A DNA stretch of 64,000 bases, from positions 280,501 to 344,500 of the forward strand of contig NC_018485.1 of the NCBI RefSeq assembly GCF_000304315.1. Direction: 5' to 3'. The stretch is from Methylocystis sp. SC2 (lineage in GTDB: Bacteria > Pseudomonadota > Alphaproteobacteria > Rhizobiales > Beijerinckiaceae). The notes under the pieces were generated by a model, which was given only the letters and a program-made list of their open reading frames with translations, did no database searches and was not told the DNA's origin. The position numbers and the translations under genes are program-made. Shown here piece by piece: positions 55,371-64,000 of the stretch; position 1 is the first letter of the stretch, and each line of letters starts with the position of its first letter.

Positions 55371-56129
55371 TCAGATGTCGCGCCCCTCGACGTCAATATG
55401 CAGGCGCTCCTCGACTTTGCGGAGCGACTCCTGCTGGGGCGAGATCGCCAGCGACTTCCGATAGGCCGCCAGCGCGCCCTTCTTGTCGCCGGTCTTCTCC
55501 TTGAGCGCGCCAAGAGCGGCGAGCGCGTCAAAACGCTTCGGCTCAAGCGTCGCCGCGGTCTCGAGGTCGGCGATCGCGCCGCCGTCGTCCCCCTGCTCCG
55601 CCCGCACCTTAGCGCGCTGAACATAGCCCTCCGCCCATTGCGGCGAGAGCGCGACCACATAATCGAGAAGCTTCAGGGCGAGAGGCGGCGCGCCGGCGGC
55701 GTCCGCCGCGAGGGCCCGCGCCGCAAGCAGGTTGATCGTGTCCGACTCCGAACGCGCCCAGCGGCTGACGATCGCCGCCGAAACGCCCTTCGCCTCCCGC
55801 TCGTCTTCGGCGCGCTCCAGGCGAAGATAAAGCCGCGCCATCTCTTCGGCGCGCTGCTGGTCGGGGTCCTTGGGCGGCGGGGGCGGCGCCGCGGCGGCCG
55901 GCGCGCGGCGCTCTGGATCAAGATCGCGTCCGCCTTGTCCGGGGCCGAGCGCACGGGTCCCTGGAGGCAGCGGAATCCTTCCGATCCCTGGGATGAAGAG
56001 GAAATCGCCCTCTTCCTCGCCAAATGATTCGATCGACGGCGTCTCCGACGCCTGCGCCAGCGCGACTCCGGCCGGCAGGGCTCCGAGAAAGACCAGAATC
56101 GTCAGCGGAAGAAGCAGCGGCGTTCGCAT
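55371..56129 (-). CDS. Secreted TPR-repeat protein
   Basis: I start at the ATG ending at 56129 (252 aa), with a signal peptide ending LAQA. A Pro/Ala linker is at about 72-88. Two to three TPR-like repeats follow: LALKLLDYVVALSPQWAEG, AIADLETAATLEPKRFDAL and ALAAYRKSLAISPQQ. Likely a periplasmic adaptor; no enzymatic motif. It is just upstream of the RutE-like gene on the same strand. Confidence 0.75.
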   Translation of the reverse strand: MRTPLLLPLTILVFLGALPAGVALAQASETPSIESFGEEEGDFLFIPGIGRIPLPPGTRALGPGQGGRDLDPERRAPAAAAPPPPPKDPDQQRAEEMARLYLRLERAEDEREAKGVSAAIVSRWARSESDTINLLAARALAADAAGAPPLALKLLDYVVALSPQWAEGYVQRAKVRAEQGDDGGAIADLETAATLEPKRFDALAALGALKEKTGDKKGALAAYRKSLAISPQQESLRKVEERLHIDVEGRDI

Positions 56130-56352
56130 CGCCGCTAACATAGCGCAGGTCAACAGAAACGGCCACAGAGCCGAGAATTGGATTAACCATTTGTAAGCCA
56201 CGACTCGACCGACGGGCGGCGAATTCATCCTGCGTTCAGGCGAGGCGCCCGAATCCTTGGCGCGCTAGTTAAGGTTGTTAGGAAACCCTCGCGCTTATCG
56301 CGACAACAACGCTGCAGCCCGCTTCAACCGCGGCGCTCTTGGAGTTGGATCG

Positions 56353-56610
56353 ATGATTGATAAGATACGCCGTTTGCTGCAAGAGCACGGCCGTCTGCAT
56401 ACCCCGGTGGAACATCTGTCTGATTCGGACGATCTCTACAGCGCAGGGCTGACGCCTTTCGCCGCCATCCGCACGATGCTCGCGCTGGAAGAAGCCTTCG
56501 ACGTCGAATTCCCCGTCTCCATGCTCCGGCGGCAAAGCTTCGCTTCGATCGCCGCCATACGTGATTGCGTCAGCAAACTGGCGCCGTCGGCGGAGCGCCG
56601 CGCCGCTTAA
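56353..56610 (+). CDS. Acyl-carrier-protein-like protein lacking the phosphopantetheine serine
   Basis: The ATG at 56353 (GGAG about 10 nt upstream) gives 85 aa. The helix pattern and the [20 protein letters not shown] then EEAFDVEFP match small stand-alone ACPs of Rhizobiales. In those the attachment serine is in GLTS or DSL; here that position is P35 (GLTPFA), and no other Ser follows in the loop. It cannot be pantetheinylated at the usual place and may have a structural or regulatory role. It lies upstream of ilvD in the same direction. Confidence 0.7.
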   Translation: MIDKIRRLLQEHGRLHTPVEHLSDSDDLYSAGLTPFAAIRTMLALEEAFDVEFPVSMLRRQSFASIAAIRDCVSKLAPSAERRAA

Positions 56611-56765
56611 GCAGCGCACGCTTCAGGCGATGCAGGGCGCAACGGCGCGCGCCCGCGCCGACCTGTCCCGCTCGGCGCGCGCAAGCTAAACGCTGCGAAA
56701 GCTGCGGCTTCGGCTGCTTCAACCGCAGTTGCGGCGGTGCGTTGGCTGCGATAGTCGTCTTTGGA

Positions 56766-56786
56766 AAGGCTCGAACGACGAGCCTT
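56766..56786 (+). other. Small hairpin in the ilvD leader
   Basis: AAGGCTCG-AACGA-CGAGCCTT is a perfect 8-bp stem ending 18 nt before the ilvD ATG, so it could affect ribosome loading. No leader peptide with Ile/Val/Leu codons precedes it, and it is not followed by a T-run. Confidence 0.4.
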
Positions 56787-56804
56787 CGCGACGGCGAGAG
56801 TTCA

Positions 56805-58637
56805 ATGCCTCCTTATCGTTCACGCACGACGACCCACGGCCGCAACATGGCCGGCGCGCGCGGCCTCTGGCGCGCGACAGGCATGAAGGAGGAGGACTTC
56901 GGCAAGCCGATCATCGCCGTCGCCAATTCCTTCACCCAATTCGTACCGGGCCATGTGCATCTGAAGGATCTCGGCCAGCTCGTCGCCGCCGAAATCGAAA
57001 AGGCCGGCGGCGTCGCGAAGGAATTCAACACCATCGCGATCGATGACGGAATCGCCATGGGTCACGACGGGATGCTCTATTCCCTGCCCTCGCGCGATCT
57101 CATCGCCGACAGCGTCGAATTCATGGTCAACGCGCATTGCGCCGACGCGCTCGTCTGCATTTCGAATTGCGACAAGATCACGCCGGGCATGCTGATGGCG
57201 GCGCTGCGCCTCAACATTCCGACGGTGTTCGTTTCGGGCGGTCCGATGGAGGCTGGCAAAGTCGTGCTCGCCGGCAAGGAGCACGCGCTCGATCTTGTCG
57301 ATGCGATCGTCGCCGGCGTGGACGACACGGTCAGCGAAGCGGACGTCGCCACGATCGAGCGCTCGGCCTGTCCGACCTGCGGATCATGCTCGGGCATGTT
57401 CACGGCGAACAGCATGAACTGTCTGACCGAGGCGCTGGGGCTGTCGCTTCCCGGCAATGGTTCGACTCTCGCGACTCACGTCGATCGCCGGCGCCTGTTC
57501 GTCGAAGCTGGCCATCTCATCGTCGATCTCGCGCGCCGCTACTATGAGCAGGACGACGAAAGCGTGCTGCCGCGTTCGATCGCGAGTTTTGAAGCCTTCG
57601 AGAACGCCATCACGCTCGACATCGCCATGGGCGGCTCGACCAACACCGTGCTGCATCTTCTCGCGGCGGCGCATGAGGCGCAGGTTAATTTCACCATGGC
57701 AGACATCGACCGGCTGTCGCGGCGCGTGCCGGTGCTGTGCAAGGTCGCGCCCTCCGCCCCTGACGTTCATCTCGAGGACGTGCATCGCGCCGGCGGCGTC
57801 ATCGCCATCCTCGGCGAATTGCTGCGCGCCGGTCTGCTGCACGGCGACCTTCCGACCGTCCATAGTCCTTCGGTCAGCGACGCGGTGGCGCGCTGGGACA
57901 TCGCCGTCACGCAGAGCGAAACCGCGCGCACCTTCTTTCGCGCCGCGCCCGGCGGCGTGCCGACGCAAGTCGCGTTCAGCCAGGAGCGCCGCTACAAGGA
58001 GCTCGACGCCGATCGCGAAAAAGGCGCGATACGCGACGCGGCGCACGCCTTCTCCAAGGATGGCGGCCTCGCCGTGCTCACTGGCAATCTCGCCATCGAC
58101 GGCTGCATCGTGAAGACGGCCGGCGTCGACGATTCGATCCTCAAATTCGCCGGCCCCGCCAAGGTCTATGAGAGTCAGGACGCGGCGGTGTCGGGCATTC
58201 TGACGGGCGACGTAAAGGCTGGCGAGGTGGTCGTCATCCGCTACGAAGGCCCGCGCGGCGGACCCGGCATGCAGGAAATGCTCTATCCGACGAGCTATTT
58301 GAAATCGAAGGGGCTCGGCAAGGCCTGCGCGCTGGTGACGGACGGAAGGTTTTCCGGCGGCACGGCCGGGCTTTCGATCGGCCACGTCTCTCCCGAAGCG
58401 GCCGAGGGCGGCGAGATCGCCTTGGTTCGCGACGGCGACAGAATTGAAATCGACATTCCGGCCCGCCGGATTACGCTCGCCGTGAGCGAAGAGGAACTGG
58501 CGGCGCGGCGCGCCGAACAGTCCGCGAAAGGCTTCGCTCCGGCCAAGGCGCGGCCTCGAAAAATCACGACGGCGCTGCGCGCCTACGCCTCGATGACGAC
58601 AAGCGCGGCCAAAGGCGCAGTGCGTATGGTGCAGTAG
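56805..58637 (+). CDS. ilvD: Dihydroxyacid dehydratase
   Basis: The 610-aa enzyme dehydrates 2,3-dihydroxyacids in isoleucine and valine synthesis. The Fe-S ligand cysteines are in [10 protein letters not shown] and [18 protein letters not shown], and the C-terminal domain has [20 protein letters not shown]. The ATG at 56805 was chosen because the family starts with MPxYRSRTTTxGRN; an open frame extends 80 codons upstream but is arginine-rich noise. It is transcribed after the ACP-like gene, about 195 bp away. Confidence 0.95.
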   Translation: MPPYRSRTTTHGRNMAGARGLWRATGMKEEDFGKPIIAVANSFTQFVPGHVHLKDLGQLVAAEIEKAGGVAKEFNTIAIDDGIAMGHDGMLYSLPSRDLIADSVEFMVNAHCADALVCISNCDKITPGMLMAALRLNIPTVFVSGGPMEAGKVVLAGKEHALDLVDAIVAGVDDTVSEADVATIERSACPTCGSCSGMFTANSMNCLTEALGLSLPGNGSTLATHVDRRRLFVEAGHLIVDLARRYYEQDDESVLPRSIASFEAFENAITLDIAMGGSTNTVLHLLAAAHEAQVNFTMADIDRLSRRVPVLCKVAPSAPDVHLEDVHRAGGVIAILGELLRAGLLHGDLPTVHSPSVSDAVARWDIAVTQSETARTFFRAAPGGVPTQVAFSQERRYKELDADREKGAIRDAAHAFSKDGGLAVLTGNLAIDGCIVKTAGVDDSILKFAGPAKVYESQDAAVSGILTGDVKAGEVVVIRYEGPRGGPGMQEMLYPTSYLKSKGLGKACALVTDGRFSGGTAGLSIGHVSPEAAEGGEIALVRDGDRIEIDIPARRITLAVSEEELAARRAEQSAKGFAPAKARPRKITTALRAYASMTTSAAKGAVRMVQ

Positions 58638-58740
58638 GATCTCGGACTGTTTGCTTAAGAGCTCGAACTAAATAATTTGGAACCCGCGCTCAAGCTTTTG
58701 CGTTAGCCTTAGTTCAGCAAAGAAATTGCGTACGGGGACA

Positions 58741-60765
58741 ATGGCTAAAATGGCGAAGGGGCGATCCCTCGAAGAATTTCACGGGCCGGGTTCTATTGCG
58801 GCAAGAATGGCCGGTGATCAAACAAGCGGACCGATACATTTACACCCGGGCGAATGGAAACTGCTGAATGCATGCCGTATGGGCGGCGTGTGCACGCTTG
58901 GCATCGATAACATTATTCGAGCTGATTTTTTGCGCTTCCTGCTGCTGGGAGGTGACAAAGATGCTCCGGTTCACGAACTGGGCGTACAAATTGAAGGGGC
59001 TTCGATTGTCGGCCAATTAATCCTTAGAGGCGCGGCTCTTCCCAATAAAATAGCCCTTCGACAATGCCGCGTGGATGGCAAAATCGACTTGCGCGGCGCC
59101 AATGCACGCACAATAAATCTTGAAGGAAGTAGCATTGCAGGGCTGGACGGCGAACATCTTGAACTGAGGGGCGACTTGATTCTTCGTAATGCACAAATAA
59201 CGGACTGCCTATACTTGCCAGGAGCAAAAATCGCCCACGATTTAGATTGTCGAGGTGGAGAATTCATCGGACCTCACGGCCCCGCAATAAATTGCGAGGG
59301 CATAACAATTGGCGGGAGTGCGCTACTCGGCGAATCTTGTCGAGCCAGCGGATCTGTGAATTTCAACAGCGCGAAGATCGTTGGCGACTTCGATTGTTCC
59401 GGAGGTAGTTTCCAGAGCGGATATGGTCCAGCACTAGCAATCAGCGGCGCCGAGATCGGCGGGTGCGCCAAACTACGCGACGATTTCTCCGCTGAGGGCG
59501 TCGTTGAACTCGTGTCCGCACGGATTGAAGGTCATCTGGAATGTACGAAAGGTAGATTCAATAATCCCAATGGATACGCGCTCGTGTTTGATGGCTCGCA
59601 GATAGAGGCCGTCGTATTTCTTGATCGGGGCTTTAGGGCGAATGGCGTCGTGCGAGCACACGGAGCCAGGATCAAAGGTGATTTACACTGCGAGGGCGGC
59701 TCGTTTACCGGCGCTCCGATGAAGGAGTTTATCGAAAGAAACAACGATGGTACGTGCTTTGCGTTGAGCCTGAACAAAGCACGCGTAGAAGGAAAATTTT
59801 TCCTTCAAAAGTGCACCATTTCTGGAAACATAAGCTTAGCACACACGCACGTCGGGGTGCTCCATGATAATTCACCTACGATCGAAAGCTTCTATAGTAA
59901 AATACATGGCAAAACCACTTTAAATAGTCTTCGAAAGCAATTTTCACGCAATCCGGAATATTTTAAGATTCACGAGGCAGCGGCTTCGCGATTTTATCTT
60001 GACGGTTTCACATATGATCGTCTCGATTGTGCCGCGCCTCACGATTGTGAAAGCCGTCTCAAATGGCTCTACTCGCAACCAAATGAGCTACTCCTCAAAG
60101 AAAAATTTCGCGCTCAACCTTGGATACAACTCATCAAGGTTCTGCAGGCAATGGGGCATAAAGAGGCAGCCAAGCAGATCGCAATTGAAAAACAGAAACA
60201 CCTGCGCTCCATTGGCAAAATTGGCGATCCAATTATCTCTGCGTTTCACGATTTTTACCATATTTTTATGGATTACGGGCATCGTCCGTGGAAACTTGTC
60301 AAGTGGACAGTTGGAATTTGGCTTCTCTGTGCTGGAATATACTTCCTAGCTTGGAAGGAGCAACTAATTGTCCCTGCGACGCCGATTGTGGCCAGCGATC
60401 ACAATCTGCCAGGGAAAGCCAACACGTCATTCGATGAATTTAATCCGCTATTTTACTCGCTCGATCTGCTTTTGCCGATTGGCGGACTCGACCAGGCGAA
60501 GAACTGGAAACCCGCGGTTGGCGCCGCCATATTGAACGAGAAGTGTCGTCAATTCACTGTTGCGAGTGTCTTACCTCACAGCAGCGGTCCTGAGTCTACT
60601 GAAACGTGCAATGCTCAAGTCAGCGGCAACAAACGTGATCTTGCCCGACGAAAAAATTTGGTTTTGCTGCTCCGCTACGTCACGTCGATGGAACACTTAT
60701 TCGGTTGGGCCGCATCATTGCTCCTGGTTGCGTCACTCACTGGATTAGTGAAAAAGGATAGTTGA
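58741..60765 (+). CDS. Membrane protein with beta-solenoid made of four 49-residue repeats
   Basis: The ATG at 58741 follows GGGGAC and gives 674 aa. Residues 85-380 are pentapeptide/bactofilin-like strands. A motif [LFH]xC-x-G-G-x-F recurs at C170, C219, C268 and C317, exactly 49 residues apart. A helical region (about 395-495) follows, then one membrane helix (521-538), a conserved FNPLFYSLDLLLPIGGL segment and a last helix (654-671). It has no signal peptide, so the solenoid is likely cytoplasmic. GC and codon use are lower than around it, indicating transfer. Related proteins are sometimes named membrane-associated oxidoreductases, but I see no cofactor motif. Function unknown. Confidence 0.8.
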   Translation: MAKMAKGRSLEEFHGPGSIAARMAGDQTSGPIHLHPGEWKLLNACRMGGVCTLGIDNIIRADFLRFLLLGGDKDAPVHELGVQIEGASIVGQLILRGAALPNKIALRQCRVDGKIDLRGANARTINLEGSSIAGLDGEHLELRGDLILRNAQITDCLYLPGAKIAHDLDCRGGEFIGPHGPAINCEGITIGGSALLGESCRASGSVNFNSAKIVGDFDCSGGSFQSGYGPALAISGAEIGGCAKLRDDFSAEGVVELVSARIEGHLECTKGRFNNPNGYALVFDGSQIEAVVFLDRGFRANGVVRAHGARIKGDLHCEGGSFTGAPMKEFIERNNDGTCFALSLNKARVEGKFFLQKCTISGNISLAHTHVGVLHDNSPTIESFYSKIHGKTTLNSLRKQFSRNPEYFKIHEAAASRFYLDGFTYDRLDCAAPHDCESRLKWLYSQPNELLLKEKFRAQPWIQLIKVLQAMGHKEAAKQIAIEKQKHLRSIGKIGDPIISAFHDFYHIFMDYGHRPWKLVKWTVGIWLLCAGIYFLAWKEQLIVPATPIVASDHNLPGKANTSFDEFNPLFYSLDLLLPIGGLDQAKNWKPAVGAAILNEKCRQFTVASVLPHSSGPESTETCNAQVSGNKRDLARRKNLVLLLRYVTSMEHLFGWAASLLLVASLTGLVKKDS

Positions 60766-60902
60766 GATAAATCAGAACCGGGCGATCTCCGCGCGCACGG
60801 TAACGATCCGAAAGGGTGGCGGCGCGACGGGTTTCTTGACCTTTCATGAATACGACGCGCGTCGTAGAGTGACGCGCGCATCTCAGCCGTCGCCGGAACG
60901 AC

Positions 60903-62777
60903 ATGTCTCCGACACGTAAATTCGTCGCTTCTGGACTGTTTGGCATCGCGTTAGGATTCGCGGTGCTTGCGCTCGCCAGCTATGTGGCCGTGCGCGCTGA
61001 GTTCCAGCGCCGCACGGCTGGCGCATGGCTGCGCCACACGATTCATGTGCAAAGCGATCTTTATCAGCTTTATGGACTGCTGCAGGCCGCCGAGAGCGGT
61101 CAGCGCGGCTTTATCATCACTCAAGACGAACGCTATCTCGACGCCTGCGCCGAAGCGGTGCGCAAACTGCCGGTCGTCGTCGATCGCCTTTCCGAGAGCG
61201 TAAGAGACGATCCCAAGCAGCTCGAGGCCATCGCAGAAATGCGGCCGCTGCTTGGCGCAAGGGTCGAGATCATCGATGAGGCGATCGCCGATATGCGCGC
61301 GCTCCGGGTCGACAAGGCCGTGCAGCTCGTCAAGTCCGGGCGCGGAAAGGCGCTGATGGACCGGCTCCACGCGATCATCAACACGATGACCGAAAATGAA
61401 CAAAATCTCAGCGAGAAGCGCGAGCGCGAACTCCATGCGGCCGGCGGCGAGTTTGACGCGGCCGTTTGGGCGCTCGGCGGAATAATCTTCACGCTTGCGG
61501 CATTTTCATTTCTCAATGCGCAAAAGCAGATGAACGCGCTGCAAAGGTCGCGCGACTCGTTAAAGACCGCCTACGACCAATTGATCGGCGAAACGACGCG
61601 CCGCGAAGCGCTCGAGTCGCAGTTGCGGCAGTCGCAAAAACTCGAAGCGCTCGGCCATCTGACGGGCGGCATCGCGCATGACTTCAACAATATGCTCGGC
61701 GTCATCGTCGCGAGTCTGCATCTGCTGCGGCGGAAGCTTGCCGATTCGAATGGCGATTATGTTCAACTGATCGATTCAGCGATGGACGGCGCCGATCGCG
61801 CCGCCGCCATGGTGCGCAGGCTCCTGGCGTTCTCCCGCCGCCAGCCCTTGTCGCCACGTCCGCTCGACCCGAACAAGTTTGTCTCCGCCGTCTCGGACAT
61901 GGTGCGTCGCGCGCTGGGCGAGAAGATCGAACTCGAAACCGTGCTCGCCGGCGGCCTATGGACGACAAAAGTCGATCAGCACGAATTGGAAAGCGCCATC
62001 GTCAATCTCGCGGTCAATGCGCGCGACGCCATGCCGAATGGGGGCAAGCTGACGATCGAGACGGCCAACTGCTTTCTCGATGACGCCTACGCCACCGAAA
62101 ACATGGAAGTGACCCCCGGCCAATATGTGATGATCGCCGTGACCGACACCGGTCAAGGCATGCCGCCCGAAGTCTTGTCGCAGGCGTTCGATCCGTTCTT
62201 CACCACCAAGCCCACAGGCAAGGGCACGGGACTCGGCCTCTCGCAGGTGCATGGATTCGTCAAACAATCTGGCGGCCACGTCAAAATCTATTCCGAACCC
62301 GAGCGCGGAACCTGCATCAAGCTCTATCTGCCGCGCTTCAATCACGTCGAAGCGCCCGCCGAAGCGCCCCTCCCGCGTTCTCGACCTCTCGAACTTCCGC
62401 TTGGAAGGCCCGAAGAACTTGTGCTCATCGTCGAAGATGACGACACGGCGCGCCGGGTGACCGCGCAGGGCGTGCGAGAATTGGGCTATTCGGTTGTCGA
62501 GGCCGAGAACGGACGCGAGGCGATCGACATAATTCGCCGACGCGCCGACATCGCGCTGATGGTTACGGATGTGGTCATGCCCGATATGGACGGCGCCCGA
62601 CTCGCGCGCGAAGCGGTGTTTCGCCGACACAGCCTGCGCGTTCTGTTCATCACCGGCTACACGCGCAACGCCATCGTGCACAACGGCGTTCTCGACAAGG
62701 ACGTCAAGCTGCTCACCAAACCGTTCACCTTGGAGCAGCTTGCGGTCAAGATGCGGGAGATTCTGGATTCGCGATAG
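60903..62777 (+). CDS. CHASE3 hybrid sensor histidine kinase
   Basis: The 624-aa protein has a first membrane helix (about 9-30), a CHASE3 sensor (about 38-183, with GLLQAAESGQRGFIIT), a second helix (187-205) and a short coiled coil. HisKA follows with the phospho-accepting H259 (GGIAHDFNNML), then HATPase with NLAVNARDAM, DTGQGM and GTGLGLS boxes. A receiver domain ends the protein, with D511/D513, phospho-acceptor D556 (VTDVVMPDMDG) and a KPF lysine. It belongs to the proteobacterial HWE-like/FixL-type hybrid kinases. No response regulator gene adjoins it. Confidence 0.9.
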   Translation: MSPTRKFVASGLFGIALGFAVLALASYVAVRAEFQRRTAGAWLRHTIHVQSDLYQLYGLLQAAESGQRGFIITQDERYLDACAEAVRKLPVVVDRLSESVRDDPKQLEAIAEMRPLLGARVEIIDEAIADMRALRVDKAVQLVKSGRGKALMDRLHAIINTMTENEQNLSEKRERELHAAGGEFDAAVWALGGIIFTLAAFSFLNAQKQMNALQRSRDSLKTAYDQLIGETTRREALESQLRQSQKLEALGHLTGGIAHDFNNMLGVIVASLHLLRRKLADSNGDYVQLIDSAMDGADRAAAMVRRLLAFSRRQPLSPRPLDPNKFVSAVSDMVRRALGEKIELETVLAGGLWTTKVDQHELESAIVNLAVNARDAMPNGGKLTIETANCFLDDAYATENMEVTPGQYVMIAVTDTGQGMPPEVLSQAFDPFFTTKPTGKGTGLGLSQVHGFVKQSGGHVKIYSEPERGTCIKLYLPRFNHVEAPAEAPLPRSRPLELPLGRPEELVLIVEDDDTARRVTAQGVRELGYSVVEAENGREAIDIIRRRADIALMVTDVVMPDMDGARLAREAVFRRHSLRVLFITGYTRNAIVHNGVLDKDVKLLTKPFTLEQLAVKMREILDSR

Positions 62778-62783
62778 TCGGGG

Positions 62784-63773
62784 TCAGTCTTCGGCTTTGA
62801 GCGGACGCATCAGCAGCGCTTCGACGGCGCCGTCGACGCTTAGCCGCGCCGAGAGAATGGCGTCCACGGCCTCGGCGATCGGCAGCTCGACGTCATGCGC
62901 GCGCGCCATTTCCACCATGACGCGCGCCGTAAAGGCGCCCTCCGCAAGCTTGCCATGCGTGGCGTCTTCCACAGACTTTCCCTGCCCCAGCGCTTCGCCA
63001 AGCGCAAAGTTGCGCGACTGCGCCGATCCGCAGGTGAGCACGAGATCGCCCAATCCTGAAAGACCCATCAATGTCTCTTGACGCGCGCCCAGGACGCGCC
63101 CGAGACGCATCAGCTCGGCAAATCCGCGTGCGATGAGCGCCGCCTGCGCGCTCGCGCCGAGTCCGCGGCCGTGGCTCATTCCTGCGGCGATGGCGAGAAC
63201 GTTTTTCGCGGCGCCGCCGATCTCGGCGCCGCGGACGTCTGTCGAGCGATAAAGCCGAAACGTCTTCGTCGAAAGCTCTTCGCTCAAGCGTCGGGCCAGC
63301 GTTTCTTCATGCGCCGCGAGAGTCACCGCCGTCGGCAATCCTCTGCATACGTCCGCCGCGAAGCTTGGTCCCGAGAGCACGGCGACGTCGGCCTGGGGCA
63401 GTTCTTCCTTCGCGACTTCGCTCAGGAACTTGCGCCGGTCGCGTTCGATCCCCTTGGCGCAAATCACAAAGGCGGCGCGCGCGCGCAGATGCGGCCGCGC
63501 GGCGCGCGCGGTCATGCGGATCGCTTGTGCGGGCGTGACGGCGAGCACGATGTCCGCCTCACGTAAGACGGAAATGTCGCTCGTCGGGGCGACGGCGGCG
63601 GCAAGCGGCAGACCCGGCAAGCGGCGCGCGTTCTCGCGGTCGCGCGCCAGGGCTTCGGCGGCCTGAGGATCATGCGCCCACAGGGGCACGCGGGCGCGGC
63701 CTTGCGCGGCGACATTGGCGAGGGCGACGCCCCAGGCGCCGGCGCCGAGAACGGCGACAGTCGCGCGCGTCAT
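62784..63773 (-). CDS. gpsA: NAD(P)-dependent glycerol-3-phosphate dehydrogenase
   Basis: The ATG ending at 63773 gives 329 aa. The cofactor loop is LGAGAWGVALANV (about 7-19); the catalytic lysine is in GAAKNVLAIAAG, and the substrate-binding part includes ETLMGLSGLGDLVLT. It reduces dihydroxyacetone phosphate to glycerol-3-phosphate for phospholipids. Its start overlaps the stop of the phospholipase-D-like gene (ATGA). Confidence 0.93.
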   Translation of the reverse strand: MTRATVAVLGAGAWGVALANVAAQGRARVPLWAHDPQAAEALARDRENARRLPGLPLAAAVAPTSDISVLREADIVLAVTPAQAIRMTARAARPHLRARAAFVICAKGIERDRRKFLSEVAKEELPQADVAVLSGPSFAADVCRGLPTAVTLAAHEETLARRLSEELSTKTFRLYRSTDVRGAEIGGAAKNVLAIAAGMSHGRGLGASAQAALIARGFAELMRLGRVLGARQETLMGLSGLGDLVLTCGSAQSRNFALGEALGQGKSVEDATHGKLAEGAFTARVMVEMARAHDVELPIAEAVDAILSARLSVDGAVEALLMRPLKAED

Positions 63774-64000
63774 CGCATGCCGATCCTCTGATTGTCCGGA
63801 CGCGACCACAGCCTTTCAAAAGTTTGATGAAACCGCGCCGCGGCCTCTGGGCTTTCGATCACGATCAAATCATTGTCCTGATAGACTTCGCCGGAGACGC
63901 TGAAATTCGCGGAGCCGCTGCGCAGGACGCGACCGTCCACCTGATATGATTTCAAATGCATCAGATCGCGCGAGCGGCCTTTGCGGCGCACTTCGACGTT
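63770..64000 (-). CDS. Phospholipase D-like protein, C-terminal part (5' end outside window)
   Basis: The frame runs in from the right edge and ends at 63770. The visible 76 codons contain the second HKD motif, HLKSYQVDGRVLRSGSANFS, followed by a NDLIVIES strand. Such proteins are often nucleases (Nuc-like) or phospholipases. The first HKD copy and any signal peptide are outside. The stop overlaps the gpsA start, so the two are cotranscribed. Confidence 0.75.
   Translation of the reverse strand, partial: NVEVRRKGRSRDLMHLKSYQVDGRVLRSGSANFSVSGEVYQDNDLIVIESPEAAARFHQTFERLWSRPDNQRIGMR

Noticed and set aside
56766..56786. Branched-chain amino acid attenuator before ilvD
   Set aside because: There is a hairpin but no leader peptide with Ile/Val/Leu codons and no terminator T-run.
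56565..56804. 80-codon N-terminal extension of IlvD
   Set aside because: Not family-like, overlaps the ACP-like gene and lies before the normal MPxYRS start.

Overview
The window is a 64 kb stretch of a GC-rich alphaproteobacterial chromosome, most likely from the Hyphomicrobiales (Rhizobiales). The reasons are the gene content and order: a SUF cluster with SufT, a TfoX-like neighbour and a second cysteine desulfurase; the MoxR/DUF58/DUF4159/VWA/DUF6111/cca cluster; pgsA-moaD-moaE; rlpA-dacC-tmk-holB; and a SciP (DUF1153) regulator with a CtrA-like box. I saw no rRNA, tRNA, CRISPR array or replication origin. The genus cannot be fixed from this window; I found no methane, nitrogen-fixation or photosynthesis marker.

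Layout. 1-1.4 kb: the end of a VOC/glyoxalase gene, then a membrane-anchored trypsin-like gene bracketed by a second decayed copy of the VOC 3' end. 1.4-9.2 kb: housekeeping genes on the minus strand (methyltransferase, metG, inosine glycosylase, FolM-like reductase, gyrA). 9.3-17.1 kb: TfoX-like gene and the SUF iron-sulfur operon. A ParD/ParE toxin-antitoxin module sits between sufB and sufC, and the toxin is killed by an in-frame stop. 17.5-21.5 kb: acetoacetate decarboxylase, 3-hydroxybutyrate dehydrogenase, a patatin-like lipase and an alpha/beta hydrolase, suggesting ketone-body/PHB and lipid turnover. 21.5-23.0 kb: an IS110-family (IS1111-like) element at the edge of a REP pair. Its 3' non-coding end carries a 10-nt word identical to its own target flank, as expected of a guide (seeker/bridge) RNA. 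23.0-26.9 kb: anmK, then a DUF2975/XRE/retropepsin-PDZ operon bracketed by a decayed second copy of the anmK 5' end. 27-36 kb: a MoxR-VWA cluster and cca. 36-42.4 kb: holB, tmk, dacC, rlpA and recJ. recJ contains a roughly 85-bp patch of foreign-looking codons.

42.6-45.3 kb: a three-gene unit of a small basic protein with an HCH motif, a cytoplasmic tyrosinase with all six copper histidines, and a family I.5 lipase homologue whose nucleophilic serine is glycine while its zinc ligands remain. 45.3-58.6 kb: MarC, aldose epimerase-like, cysteine synthase, mobA, a thioredoxin/CcdA pair, sciP, a YbhN-like protein, Yip1, moaE-moaD-pgsA, DoxX, a RutE-like reductase, a TPR lipoprotein/secreted protein, an ACP-like protein lacking its attachment serine, and ilvD. 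58.7-62.8 kb: an AT-rich, probably transferred gene for a membrane protein with four exact 49-residue repeats, then a CHASE3 hybrid histidine kinase. 62.8-64 kb: gpsA and the end of a phospholipase-D-like gene.

The least explained material is the tyrosinase/pseudo-lipase unit, the 49-residue-repeat membrane protein, the toxin-antitoxin module wired into suf, and the guide-RNA-like IS tail. Start sites are my choices from Shine-Dalgarno context and homologue lengths; family names come from recalled motifs, not searches.
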